A stretch of 31,338 bases of DNA from CAZRIZ01 sp964600285 (lineage in GTDB: Bacteria; Patescibacteriota; Saccharimonadia; Saccharimonadales; Saccharimonadaceae), in NCBI GenBank assembly GCA_964600285.1, contig CAZRIZ010000007.1:1-31338 (forward strand), in the 5' to 3' direction. Under the pieces are notes generated by a model, which was given only the letters and a program-made list of their open reading frames with translations, was not told where the DNA came from and did no database searches. The translations under genes were made by a program, and so were the position numbers. Position 1 is the stretch's first letter. Each line of letters begins with the position of its first letter. Below are positions 20,701 through 27,816 of the stretch, piece by piece.

Positions 20701-21914
20701 TGTCCAGCGCCGATAAGATCTTGACAGACTTGGCACTTCTTGACTACTTCGTCAACTTTGCCCCTACGATCTTCTTTATCCTCATCTGCTCCAAAAATTT
20801 TACCCATGTACTGGTTCTCGACATAGGTTTGATAAACTGGTCGCTGAACGCCAAAAGGCACGATTAATTCACCCGCTAAGGCGAATGGGTCATTGAGTTC
20901 CGTGGCGGTGTTTCCAGCGAACAAAACCCCTTCTTTTACCTGAAACCCAACACAGGTTCGGGTCAACTGGGCCCTAGCTAATAACCCTTTTTCGATGGAC
21001 CCAGCCTTAACACTATTGTTTTTGTTATTTACAGGTAGAATTAATTTAACTAGTAAGTCTGGCACGCCCACGCAGGCTGTTTTAGAGACATTGTCAACAT
21101 CACCAAGTCCAGTGGATTTTTGGAAGAATGTTTGTCCATCTTCCAAAACATGAGCTCCACATGCTTGTCGATTCTCGCCATAAGTAACTTCAAAAGTTTG
21201 GTTGTATATAAACCCGCTATCGCTCCCCTCTTCGATATTAGCGTAAAAACCGACCCCTATACTGCCGGCGGTCCTCAATATATCTGGTGTGGTGTCCTTT
21301 TCCGTCCACCCTCCCAACTGTCCGAATAGCAGTCCCCATACGTTGAGCTCAGGGTCGTAACCATAAAAATCTTTGAAGTCTTTTTCTAGAGCTTTCCAGC
21401 CATCGTTTCTTAGCAGATTTAAGAAGTTAGACGAATAGTAACGAGTTGTGTCGTTTTTATCACCGTCCTGTGGTAAGAAATAAAGTTCACCTTTCTCAGT
21501 GTTTATGTTGTAATTATTTTCATCGGCGCCTGAAGACTTACTCCCATATATACGCCCGAGCTGTTTAGCAATCGCTCCCCAAATGCCTTTTCTTAGAATG
21601 ATTCTAGTGACGCCACCCTTGCTGTCTTTCTCAAACATTATCTCTGAGCCAGTAGCTAGCTCGCAGTAAGCATTACTCTCAGTTTCTGCGGCGTTCAGTA
21701 CTGAGGGTTGGCAGTAGCACTGTTTTATGTCGGGATCGCAAGTGATTGTGCCAGTAGTACAGTAAAGATCGGGGCAAATAACGTGGCCATCGACGTCGAC
21801 ACATTCAAGGTTATTCGGTCCAACGGCCATGGCACTATTATTCAGACCAAACAGAACTAAACCAATCGTCACAAAACCGACTAAGATTTGTCTAGACTTA
21901 TTCCACCACGCCAT
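17733..21914 (-). CDS. largest VirB6/TrbL-like protein, cysteine-rich secreted domain
   Basis: A 1393-aa protein with a signal peptide at about 8-30 (ending AMA). The secreted region of about 570 residues starts with a dense cysteine cluster (six Cys within about 32 residues from CVDVDG) and holds a CxxC-x13-CxxC motif near 394-416. C527/C544 (RGRWIFC) lie before the membrane core at about 575-850, which contains FRDIANIVLVIIFLI, SQVTGLGLSNYQIK, YLPKVLVSALLVNLSF and VEISNILGDGI. The core is followed by a basic stretch (ARRRRKGKGR) and a ~480-residue cytoplasmic tail. It is the first gene of the four-gene VirB6-like operon, with a sigma70-type promoter only 9 nt before its ATG. The likely role is a channel or host-contact component of a T4SS-like machine (inference). 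Confidence 0.82.
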   Translation of the reverse strand: MAWWNKSRQILVGFVTIGLVLFGLNNSAMAVGPNNLECVDVDGHVICPDLYCTTGTITCDPDIKQCYCQPSVLNAAETESNAYCELATGSEIMFEKDSKGGVTRIILRKGIWGAIAKQLGRIYGSKSSGADENNYNINTEKGELYFLPQDGDKNDTTRYYSSNFLNLLRNDGWKALEKDFKDFYGYDPELNVWGLLFGQLGGWTEKDTTPDILRTAGSIGVGFYANIEEGSDSGFIYNQTFEVTYGENRQACGAHVLEDGQTFFQKSTGLGDVDNVSKTACVGVPDLLVKLILPVNNKNNSVKAGSIEKGLLARAQLTRTCVGFQVKEGVLFAGNTATELNDPFALAGELIVPFGVQRPVYQTYVENQYMGKIFGADEDKEDRRGKVDEVVKKCQVCQDLIGAGQVAPPYCDLCSGEVTSQLRDNPSKPYSSIVATELKNNNCQVITPSFGNISDNYYTPSHNSNTAKPSNSNRTEAELNKSLPGSITKICETEFGNNEQSRLSCKANGLQCYIERISPNLKGKDICAFMDKKESLRRGRWIFCPVLKTEVKAADSVQELIKELFNISPNLFSDTRITSLWQNFRDIANIVLVIIFLILIISQVTGLGLSNYQIKTYLPKVLVSALLVNLSFIVVQVGVEISNILGDGIAGLINGIAQKITNADASNFEALVFKSSGSVLIMAGILALALPVLLVVVISIITLLVILSLRKVLLVLLIVIAPLAFAGLGAPGLEKLVKSWWKTFIGILALYPIVQMVYASAQLTRLLMSGVSTSASGTATLMKIVAATLPYVAIVTIPFIVKSLFSSMSKLTASLTSGISSIGGMAKTRASIHAKNSYARQSINTHIGKSIGNVMTGDTARRRRKGKGRLLGNQNTKTSQMLNFISYGAGRNLSNQRRSAEQTSINSMMGLVGDDVVLLKALMHDQGKRGALYKNLNRAQQNQYDLIINQTHGLRHFNAAAPVLLAKNGITDQKLYQKAMDNAADSGVSKNVFIGLTYGTAKNAGDVEVMGIVKSHMTIKSRTIIASNIISSASKRLEITATLRRHIIENGGNLGLGLLMSSTKLRNKVVPRKIDQDILSEISTLSKRDLLTAAIDAESSVKDFDRDLITDGLTRLATDSPHYVVNAGGEMVAEADEEKSHVNYVASALELVNQNLADNGEKGQPPIKVDDLKIRIENNTKKLFANNNKTAPPENWSEDRSENRPPTKYDFDITYNKEITAVPFDMYYSKLLDETRTSDRMIGSTTTHNALEKIVEKLKDPSNFADLSDPVTEFYNKRLGTSTPKNNNVTKHEMFSFGRNWNHMPPSLQTKLAVPIVEHIFGSMEKSLNQELKRKHSERRDPNPFVSLADMGPAYRENLMFAIFGVRNMDDAENLGPIGMFRLIGIEPDEVER

Positions 21915-21923
21915 CTTCCCTTA

Positions 21924-21952
21924 ATTATCGTATAAAAGGCTTATGGTTGCAA
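21924..21952 (-). promoter_or_regulatory. promoter of the four-gene VirB6-like operon, probably leaderless
   Basis: TTGCAA (21952-21947), a 17-nt spacer and GATAAT (21929-21924) on the minus strand, with 9 nt to ATG 21914. Confidence 0.6.
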
Positions 21953-22018
21953 GTGGCGATAACGGCTAGAGTCGGCGAATATGTATGTTAGCAAAGACTA
22001 TTAGAGCCATTCTATTTC

Positions 22019-24910
22019 TTATACAATGACATCGTCTAGCGTCCTGCCAGTAAGACGAGTTTCTTCGGCAATCTCAGCTGCTCTGCTCGTCCTGACATTA
22101 GAGGTGAATGTGTCGATTGAGTTCATAATACGCTCCAAACGTAATTTCTGCGCGGGCTGAATCTGCCTGGCCGTGTCTGGATTGTTAAACGCTTCCTGAA
22201 TGTTTTTCTTAAATGACTGCAGGGTCTCTACGCTTGCTATGGTTGTGTCGTCTCTCGATCCATTTAGGTGGCGTATATGCTCTTCAAGGGTGCGACTAAC
22301 AATGTTTCCACTGGAATCCAGTTCAGCTATATCAATCTTTTTTCCCTCAACTAGCTTCTCGAACCCAAGCGCCATGCGATCTAAGGCGTCCTTGTTCTGA
22401 GACGCAATCTTATCCACTGAGTATCTACCTTTGGCCACATTTTCAAAAGCTACCTCGTATAGAGTGTCCATACCACGGAATAGACCTCGTTTGATGTAGT
22501 CTGGTGTTTTGATACCCATGGCCATGTCGCTTGCACCGGCGTTAGATTTCCAAATTAAGTTAGACACTTCTTCGCGGTAATCCTTGAGTCTTTGGGTCAT
22601 TAACTTGTTCTGATCAGGATTGTTGCTGTCAGTGACGGTAGCAAACTGTAAGAATTCATGCAAATCGCTTCGTGGCATCGAGCCAATCTTATTAGTGGCA
22701 GCATAAGCTAGGGCATCGCTCTTTGAGTCGATAATATAGTCCAGGCCGTCTTTACCCTTGACTGTTAACTTGCCACCAGCATTTCGTAGGCGAGAGTTGA
22801 TGGTTGATCCCATGTGATCGATCCCTGCCGCTAATGAAACCGTGTCAGCTTCAGATAAGTTGATCTGATTTAGCAACTCTTGAGCGGCTGCAATAGAGTC
22901 TTCTCTTTCTTTACGTTGCATTTTAATAACATCGGCCAGAATATATTCTTTGTAATCAGTATTTATACCGGCCATGGCGGTATGCAGGTCGACACCAGGT
23001 TTGTGACCGAGTTCTTTCGGAATCTTAATATTATCAATAACCCTTCGACTTTGTTGTTCTACTTGCATATAGCCCACAGACCTAAGTTCTGTATCGGCAA
23101 TTTGCTTGGAAAGGCTGTTTTGCGCCAATTTGAGCTCTAGCTCATCGTTAAAGCCGCTCAGCTTACCTTTAGCTTTTGTCACATCTAAGTCTATACGAGC
23201 TTTAAGGGTATTAAATGAAATGTCGGCTTGAGTTTTAGCAACTGACATTTCTTCCTCAGCGGCACGTGCAGTCATTTCAGCACGGGCGTTGATATTAGCA
23301 GGCGTTCCGTCTGCATATTTTTGCGCTACCATTCTAGAATATGCCGTCTCTTGGTTAGCCTTAGTTTGGCGCAACAGAGCTTCGTCACGTCGTCTGCCTT
23401 GATTGAAGGTCTGTGCCATACCACGAGGCGTAAACCGACCAGCAAAGCTACGCGGTGAACCTGTTTCGTATTTGGTCTTTTGAAGCTCTTGTTTGCGATG
23501 TAAGAAAGCCTGTGCGCCCTCTCCCAGGCTCTTGGTTTGGTTGCTGGCGGCTTGGGCGATTCTGTCCATAATTGCATCGGAAGATCTAATGATGGTAATT
23601 AGAAGTCCAAACGGTATTACCTTTACAATTAATCCAACTAATATCAATATAAAGCTATCGTTGGCAGTTTGAATGATAATACTACTGGCTAATTGAGAAG
23701 CACCATAAATTAGTCCAAAGATTGGAAAAATTGCTAGAATTTTGACAAACATGCTCCACCACTTCTTGAACCATTTTTCAGTGTTTGGCAAGAGATTTAA
23801 GACAAAAGCTAGTGGGGATACAACGGTTAAGATAATTACTAAAGCTTGGCGAGCCGACAAGGCAATCACTACTGCTACGATAGTCAGTAATGCGCCAGCC
23901 ATACCACCGAGTACTAACAAAGTTGAACCAACTACGCCGCCGTTTAGAGCTAGAGCTAGACTACCAGCTCCGTAGGCGCTGGCTAGTAGTCCAGCCCAGT
24001 TAACGGCATTAATTGCTGTAATGTCACTCTCTGGCATAGTTGACGCTTGAATGTCCGTAAAAATTTTAGCAATTGATGTGCCGAATATATTAAATACATC
24101 GATTAGTAGCGTGCAAATAGTTAGTGATAAGTTCACTAGCACTGCTGTAACAACCAACCTAGGAAAGACTTTCTTGATAGCATAATCTGACATTCCAAAG
24201 CCAGTTACGTATGAAAAGATAACAATCAAGAACAAGATGATAAAGACGGCGTTAGAGATTCCTCGTATAATTGACCAAATCGCATAAATCGGTTTTTGTT
24301 GACCAGAAGCGAAATTTTTCTCTGAATCAATGGGCGAGATTGTCAGAATATCGGTGACTATATTGTATAAGTCGTCCAAAGCGGTTGCCAGAGCGTTAGA
24401 AATCGGACAGACGATCCAACCAATCCAAGGTATATTACAGTTACGAATCGTGGGAATCTCACCAGCAACTAGCGAAATATTTTTTGTATCTGAACGGTTT
24501 GAATAGGCTTTTGTGTCTGTTGAAAAGGCATATTTAGAGTATTGGCCTTGGGTTGGGTTTTCAGCCCGATCCACGGTTATTATAAAGGCGTCGGTTTTTC
24601 CTTGGTCGCTCGGCTTAATGTATAGGTAGTAAATTGTGCCTGGTTTGTAGTTGAACCCATCAGGTTGTTGAGTTAGGCTATCGCCTTCTTGAACGGTGTT
24701 CGGACCAGAAAATATTAAACTATTGTAGTAAATTTGTTTGCCGTTCTCGCTATAAATACCGCTATCGGGTAAGGCTAAAGTAGGTAGGGCGTAGCTTTTG
24801 ACAGACATCATTAAATTGCCCAGTAAGATACTGAGCAGAGAAATCAAGAGCATTAACCTGCCCTGGCGTCGCCCCTTCGGGGACGCTTTCTTGGTATGTC
24901 TCCCAAACAT
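22019..24910 (-). CDS. VirB6/TrbL-like polytopic membrane protein, most divergent paralogue
   Basis: A 963-aa protein with a basic N-terminus and signal segment at about 18-42 (ending KSYA). A small secreted beta-rich domain of ~110 residues follows, then the cysteine pair C158/C168 (PWIGWIVC). The membrane core at about 215-460 carries IRGISNAVFIILFL, SYVTGFGMSDYAIKK and FPRLVVTAVLVNLSL. About 480 residues of charged, coiled-coil-like cytoplasmic tail complete it. The signature is more divergent (RGISNA instead of RDIANI) than in the other four. It has its own strong promoter and is separated from the next paralogue by a 104-nt gap that holds that operon's promoter. Its promoter is divergent from that of the pilin operon, which suggests joint control. 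Confidence 0.83.
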   Translation of the reverse strand: MFGRHTKKASPKGRRQGRLMLLISLLSILLGNLMMSVKSYALPTLALPDSGIYSENGKQIYYNSLIFSGPNTVQEGDSLTQQPDGFNYKPGTIYYLYIKPSDQGKTDAFIITVDRAENPTQGQYSKYAFSTDTKAYSNRSDTKNISLVAGEIPTIRNCNIPWIGWIVCPISNALATALDDLYNIVTDILTISPIDSEKNFASGQQKPIYAIWSIIRGISNAVFIILFLIVIFSYVTGFGMSDYAIKKVFPRLVVTAVLVNLSLTICTLLIDVFNIFGTSIAKIFTDIQASTMPESDITAINAVNWAGLLASAYGAGSLALALNGGVVGSTLLVLGGMAGALLTIVAVVIALSARQALVIILTVVSPLAFVLNLLPNTEKWFKKWWSMFVKILAIFPIFGLIYGASQLASSIIIQTANDSFILILVGLIVKVIPFGLLITIIRSSDAIMDRIAQAASNQTKSLGEGAQAFLHRKQELQKTKYETGSPRSFAGRFTPRGMAQTFNQGRRRDEALLRQTKANQETAYSRMVAQKYADGTPANINARAEMTARAAEEEMSVAKTQADISFNTLKARIDLDVTKAKGKLSGFNDELELKLAQNSLSKQIADTELRSVGYMQVEQQSRRVIDNIKIPKELGHKPGVDLHTAMAGINTDYKEYILADVIKMQRKEREDSIAAAQELLNQINLSEADTVSLAAGIDHMGSTINSRLRNAGGKLTVKGKDGLDYIIDSKSDALAYAATNKIGSMPRSDLHEFLQFATVTDSNNPDQNKLMTQRLKDYREEVSNLIWKSNAGASDMAMGIKTPDYIKRGLFRGMDTLYEVAFENVAKGRYSVDKIASQNKDALDRMALGFEKLVEGKKIDIAELDSSGNIVSRTLEEHIRHLNGSRDDTTIASVETLQSFKKNIQEAFNNPDTARQIQPAQKLRLERIMNSIDTFTSNVRTSRAAEIAEETRLTGRTLDDVIV

Positions 24911-24919
24911 AATGGTATA

Positions 24920-24948
24920 AGCATAGCACTTTTAAGCAAAAAAGTCAA
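24920..24948 (-). promoter_or_regulatory. strong sigma70-type promoter of the first VirB6-like gene
   Basis: TTGACT (24948-24943), a 17-nt spacer and TATGCT (24925-24920) on the minus strand, with 9 nt to ATG 24910: a leaderless or 1-3 nt leader layout. It is divergent to the pilin operon promoter. Confidence 0.7.
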
Positions 24949-24983
24949 CCAGGAAAGCGACGTTGCGGATAAAATTACCTTGG

Positions 24984-25012
24984 TTGCAAAAAGTCCATAA
25001 CTATATTACTAT
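24984..25012 (+). promoter_or_regulatory. promoter of the pilin-like operon
   Basis: TTGCAA (24984-24989), a 17-nt spacer and TACTAT (25007-25012), running into TATAAAAT. ATG 25023 follows 10 nt later, again leaving almost no leader. Confidence 0.5.
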
Positions 25013-25022
25013 AAAATCAATT

Positions 25023-25505
25023 ATGTTAAAAAATAGAAATAAATCAAAAAAGTTTCGAGGAGTTGTTGCAACAGCGGTTGTAATATTTGCCAGTTTTAGC
25101 ATGTTGTCGCCAAGCTTAGTTTATGCTAATGGTGATGATGGTAAAAAGGAAGACCCGGCTCTTCAAACTACTTTTTTCAAGAATTGCGCTGCAGCTACTG
25201 ATGCAAAGGGTGAACAACAGAATGGGATTATCTGCTTGCTGACAGAAGCCATTAAGATTTTAAGTGGTCTGATTGCCATCTTGGCCGTGATCGGTATTGT
25301 TTATGCTGGACTTCAATACGCTAGCGCTACCGATGATTCATCAAAAGTTCAGGCCGCTAAAACCAGAATCGTGCAGATTGTCATCGGTCTATTACTCTAT
25401 ATGTTCATTGCAGCTATTTTACACTTCTTGATACCAGGTGGCGTGTTCACTACTGCTCCGGCAAACTCACTGATTGCGAAAACTTTAGTTATGATGCGAG
25501 GATAA
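25023..25505 (+). CDS. T4SS pilin-like (VirB2/TrbC-type) membrane protein 1
   Basis: A 160-aa protein. The signal peptide ends near residue 36 (VYA/NG), followed by a short polar stretch with two Cys (FKNCAAA, GIICLL) and two membrane helices separated by a short basic loop (YASATDDSSKVQAAKTRI). This signal, helix, loop with a conserved Lys-rich AK motif, helix arrangement is the VirB2/TrbC pilin layout, and the loop matches the other pilin-like genes downstream. I start at ATG 25023: a TTG at 24963 would add 20 residues and run through the promoter. It is the first gene of a four-gene operon, 4 nt before the next. Confidence 0.8.
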   Translation: MLKNRNKSKKFRGVVATAVVIFASFSMLSPSLVYANGDDGKKEDPALQTTFFKNCAAATDAKGEQQNGIICLLTEAIKILSGLIAILAVIGIVYAGLQYASATDDSSKVQAAKTRIVQIVIGLLLYMFIAAILHFLIPGGVFTTAPANSLIAKTLVMMRG

Positions 25506-25509
25506 TCTT

Positions 25510-25902
25510 ATGAAAAAAACTTTAATCGTGATAATGTCGCTAGCTTTTCTAGCTAACCTAGTGTTTAGCACTCCTACTTTCGCAGCGTGCCAACAGGACA
25601 CTCTTGGCATTCCTCACTGGTATCGTGGGATTGTCGATGGTGAGTGCGAAGTTATAGGTCCAGATAAAGACGACAAGTTTGTTTATAAAATCGTACTTAA
25701 CGTTTCAGAAATGCTGTTTCGCGCAGTAGTATTGATATCTTTTGGGACCATTCTCTACGCTGGCTTTCGCTATATTACATCGGCTGGTAGCGCTCAAGGT
25801 GTTGAGTCGGCCAAGAAGACATTGCAAAATTCAGTGATTGGCCTGATTATCGCTCTAGTTGCCACCATGATAGTTAATTTAATCTTTGGAATTATAACAT
25901 GA
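25510..25902 (+). CDS. T4SS pilin-like (VirB2/TrbC-type) membrane protein 2
   Basis: A 130-aa protein. The signal peptide ends near residue 25 (FAA/C), then a short loop with two Cys (ACQQD and DGECEVIG) and two membrane helices around the loop YITSAGSAQGVESAKKTL, which matches the TS-G-x-V-SAK pattern of the later pilins. GAGGA lies 7 nt before the ATG. The stop overlaps the next ATG (ATGA). Likely a surface pilus or pilus-like subunit of the T4SS-like machine (inference from topology and neighbours). Confidence 0.8.
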   Translation: MKKTLIVIMSLAFLANLVFSTPTFAACQQDTLGIPHWYRGIVDGECEVIGPDKDDKFVYKIVLNVSEMLFRAVVLISFGTILYAGFRYITSAGSAQGVESAKKTLQNSVIGLIIALVATMIVNLIFGIIT

Positions 25903-26237
25903 AGATGAAAAAACAGGTGTTCCAAAGCGTATTTAAGTCATTCGCAAACACTGACGGTGGTGAGGGTGGTGATATGAAAATAAGCGCAGGTAGTGTTGGC
26001 CTTCCGAACAATAAACTTGATAGTGATGCTGTATCTGGCATTCTAGGCACAGTTTTTACGTGGGGGTCGGTTTTGGCTCTTATTATGATTGTTGTCGGTG
26101 GGATTTTATATATCACTTCATCCGACGACGAAACTCGTTTGCGTCGTGCTAAAGCCACTATCACTTATTCGGTGGTTGGTTTCGCTCTGATGATTCTATC
26201 ACTAGCGATTGTTAAATTTATTGAGGGAGCGTTCTAA
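25899..26237 (+). CDS. T4SS pilin-like membrane protein 3, no signal peptide
   Basis: A 112-aa protein with two membrane helices (about 48-72 and 85-108) around the loop YITSSDDETRLRRAKATI, the same design as its neighbours. The first ~40 residues are polar and basic, then Gly/Asp-rich, with no hydrophobic signal segment, unlike every other pilin-like gene here. An internal ATG at 25974 preceded by GAGGGTGG is a possible alternative start but also gives no signal. It overlaps the previous gene by 4 nt and the next by 1 nt (TAATG), so it is tightly coupled. Confidence 0.75.
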   Translation: MKMKKQVFQSVFKSFANTDGGEGGDMKISAGSVGLPNNKLDSDAVSGILGTVFTWGSVLALIMIVVGGILYITSSDDETRLRRAKATITYSVVGFALMILSLAIVKFIEGAF

Positions 26238-26686
26238 TGAGGTTGAAGCGATCGATATTTACTTTGTTCCTGATTCTATCTACTCTATCTCTGGGACTAT
26301 TTTTGCCTAGCACAGTTCTTGCCGCCGACAGTGCACCAGGTAATGATTTAGACGCCTTTTGTAGCCAATTGAATGGAGAGGAAAATATGGACTCTTCTCT
26401 GTGCCCCCGTGCTAATGCTAACGCTAACGACTTAATCCCCAAAGTATTAAACATTTTGATGTTTATCGTGTTTGTTCTGTCAGTTGGCTTTATTATCTAC
26501 GGCGGTATCGTTTATTCTACCTCATCTGGTAAGCCAGATAATATCAGAAAAGCCAAGAAAATTATTACTGGTGCAGTCATTGGTTTGGTGGTCTCGATTT
26601 TGGCGTTGGCCATAGTCAGATTTACTTCACTAATCGCAAACAGTGTCACCACCAGCGACTCCTCTGAAGAGGGTTCTGGAGACTAG
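26237..26686 (+). CDS. T4SS pilin-like (VirB2/TrbC-type) membrane protein 4
   Basis: A 149-aa protein. The signal peptide ends near residue 30 (VLA/A), followed by an acidic extracellular stretch with two Cys (DAFCSQ and SSLCPR) and two helices around the loop YSTSSGKPDNIRKAKKII. The C-terminal tail is acidic (SDSSEEGSGD). It is the last gene of the operon; the 81-nt gap after it contains the next promoter, and I see no convincing terminator hairpin. Confidence 0.8.
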   Translation: MRLKRSIFTLFLILSTLSLGLFLPSTVLAADSAPGNDLDAFCSQLNGEENMDSSLCPRANANANDLIPKVLNILMFIVFVLSVGFIIYGGIVYSTSSGKPDNIRKAKKIITGAVIGLVVSILALAIVRFTSLIANSVTTSDSSEEGSGD

Positions 26687-26701
26687 CGCTTATCGGCTTT
26701 G

Positions 26702-26730
26702 TTTACTTTTATCGTAGTAATTGCTAAAAT
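26702..26730 (+). promoter_or_regulatory. promoter of pilin gene A
   Basis: TTTACT (26702-26707), a 17-nt spacer ending TGC, and TAAAAT (26725-26730), so both -35 and extended -10 signals are present. The predicted leader of ~30 nt contains AAAGGA about 10 nt before ATG 26768. Confidence 0.6.
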
Positions 26731-26767
26731 CTTAATTAAAGAAAGTTAAATAAAGGACGTATTTATT

Positions 26768-27181
26768 ATGAAGAAAACAAAACTTATCGCGCTTGTTCTA
26801 GGATGCTTAGTTGTGCTAGCTATGCCCCTAGCCAGTACGGCATCGACTTACGCTAACACTAGTATCTTGGATAAAATAAACACATCTGAGGTTAGTGGTC
26901 TGTCCGATGGTGAAATAGACGTTAGTGGCTTAGTTACTAAAGGTCTTAATTACCTTATGTACGCTGTAGCTGTTATTTCAGTTGTCATGATCATATTTGG
27001 TGGTATTCGTTACGCTACCTCAGGTGGTAACGCTGAAAAGGTCAAATCTGCTAAAAACACTATTCTCTATGCTGTTGTTGGTCTAGCAGTTGCCCTACTA
27101 GCTCTTGTGATTGTGAAGTTTGTTGAAACGACAGCTGGTGGTGCGGTAACTTTCCTAACGCCACACTCTTTAGTTGTTTAG
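26768..27181 (+). CDS. T4SS pilin A, with the shared 175-nt core
   Basis: A 137-aa protein. The signal peptide ends around residues 29-30 (TYA/N), followed by a short variable segment ending SDGEIDVSGLVTKGLNYLM. The core has helix 1 (AVAVISVVMIIFGG), the loop IRYATSGGNAEKVKSAKNTI and helix 2 (VVGLAVALLALVIVKFVE), then a 15-residue variable tail. The core DNA is identical to that of the next two genes (175 nt in all three; 227 nt with gene C; 188 nt with gene B). It fits the CPR T4SS_pilin type, a VirB2/TrbC analogue. It has its own promoter and terminator, unlike the four upstream pilin-like genes. Confidence 0.88.
   Translation: MKKTKLIALVLGCLVVLAMPLASTASTYANTSILDKINTSEVSGLSDGEIDVSGLVTKGLNYLMYAVAVISVVMIIFGGIRYATSGGNAEKVKSAKNTILYAVVGLAVALLALVIVKFVETTAGGAVTFLTPHSLVV
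26953..27127 (+). repeat. identical pilin core, copy A
   Basis: 175 nt identical to 27508-27682 and 28055-28229. Identity with copy C extends upstream to 26901 (227 nt in total) and with copy B downstream to 27140 (188 nt in total). Confidence 0.98.
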
Positions 27182-27202
27182 TAAGACTATCTACTGAACT
27201 TA

Positions 27203-27234
27203 GGGTGCACTCCTACGGAGTGTGCTCTTTTTTA
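27203..27234 (+). terminator. intrinsic terminator of pilin A
   Basis: Hairpin with CACTCC and GGAGTG arms around TAC, extended by wobble pairs, followed by TCTTTTTT. Confidence 0.8.
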
Positions 27235-27263
27235 TTGACTTCTTGTTAAACATGTATTAGACT
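27235..27263 (+). promoter_or_regulatory. promoter of pilin gene B
   Basis: TTGACT (27235-27240), a 17-nt spacer and TAGACT (27258-27263), directly after the terminator of gene A. The ~45-nt leader has AAGGAG 11 nt before ATG 27311. Confidence 0.55.
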
Positions 27264-27310
27264 TGCTTTAAGTATTAAGCATATACAAAAATAAAGGAGA
27301 TGATAATCAT

Positions 27311-27733
27311 ATGAGAACAAAACTAAGTCTGGCTCTGGCCGTTTTAATCACGGTTTTCTCTTTAGGCTTTATCGGCCCTAATGTTGGGGCTACTGATCTT
27401 AACTGGGACACTGGCAAGACTAATGTTCAAAGTGGTGGCGGCGGATTGATAACAACGGATCCTGGCACAAATTCTGTTGGTAGCTTAGTTACCAAAGGCC
27501 TTAACATCCTTATGTACGCTGTAGCTGTTATTTCAGTTGTCATGATCATATTTGGTGGTATTCGTTACGCTACCTCAGGTGGTAACGCTGAAAAGGTCAA
27601 ATCTGCTAAAAACACTATTCTCTATGCTGTTGTTGGTCTAGCAGTTGCCCTACTAGCTCTTGTGATTGTGAAGTTTGTTGAAACGACAGCTGGTGAAGTA
27701 GTATATATCACCGCTCCAGTTGCTCAAGTTTAA
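27311..27733 (+). CDS. T4SS pilin B, with the shared 175-nt core
   Basis: A 140-aa protein with the signal peptide ending near residue 27 (VGA/T). Its variable N-terminal segment is Gly/Thr-rich (VQSGGGGLITTDPG) and unrelated to those of genes A and C. The pilin core (SLVTKGLNILM onward) is identical from residue ~67, and the C-terminus is short and different (EVVYITAPVAQV). The two membrane helices and the TSGGNAEKVKSAK loop are as in gene A. It is monocistronic, with its own promoter and terminator. A mosaic pilin that may change surface properties while keeping the assembly core (inference). Confidence 0.88.
   Translation: MRTKLSLALAVLITVFSLGFIGPNVGATDLNWDTGKTNVQSGGGGLITTDPGTNSVGSLVTKGLNILMYAVAVISVVMIIFGGIRYATSGGNAEKVKSAKNTILYAVVGLAVALLALVIVKFVETTAGEVVYITAPVAQV
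27508..27682 (+). repeat. identical pilin core, copy B
   Basis: 175 nt identical to copies A and C; identity with copy A continues to 27695. Confidence 0.98.
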
Positions 27734-27754
27734 TAGATCTACTAACTAAAGCGT

Positions 27755-27785
27755 AAAAACATGTCTGTGTAGGGCATGTTTTTAT
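27755..27785 (+). terminator. intrinsic terminator of pilin B
   Basis: 9-bp stem AAAAACATG with CATGTTTTT around an 11-nt loop; the 3' arm supplies the T-run. Confidence 0.75.
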
Positions 27786-27787
27786 TG

Positions 27788-27816
27788 TTGACTTACCACA
27801 GAATACATATTAAAAT
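27788..27816 (+). promoter_or_regulatory. promoter of pilin gene C
   Basis: TTGACT (27788-27793), a 17-nt spacer and TAAAAT (27811-27816), a strong sigma70-type layout. The ~45-nt leader has AAAGGA about 11 nt before ATG 27867. Confidence 0.7.

Noticed and set aside
8891..24910. Integrative conjugative element or prophage
   Set aside because: No integrase, relaxase, transposase, capsid or portal protein is seen, and no flanking direct repeats bound the block; better read as a resident chromosomal locus.
24963..25022. TTG start adding 20 residues to the first pilin-like protein
   Set aside because: It runs through the promoter and would put a charged stretch before the signal peptide; ATG 25023 gives a normal signal.
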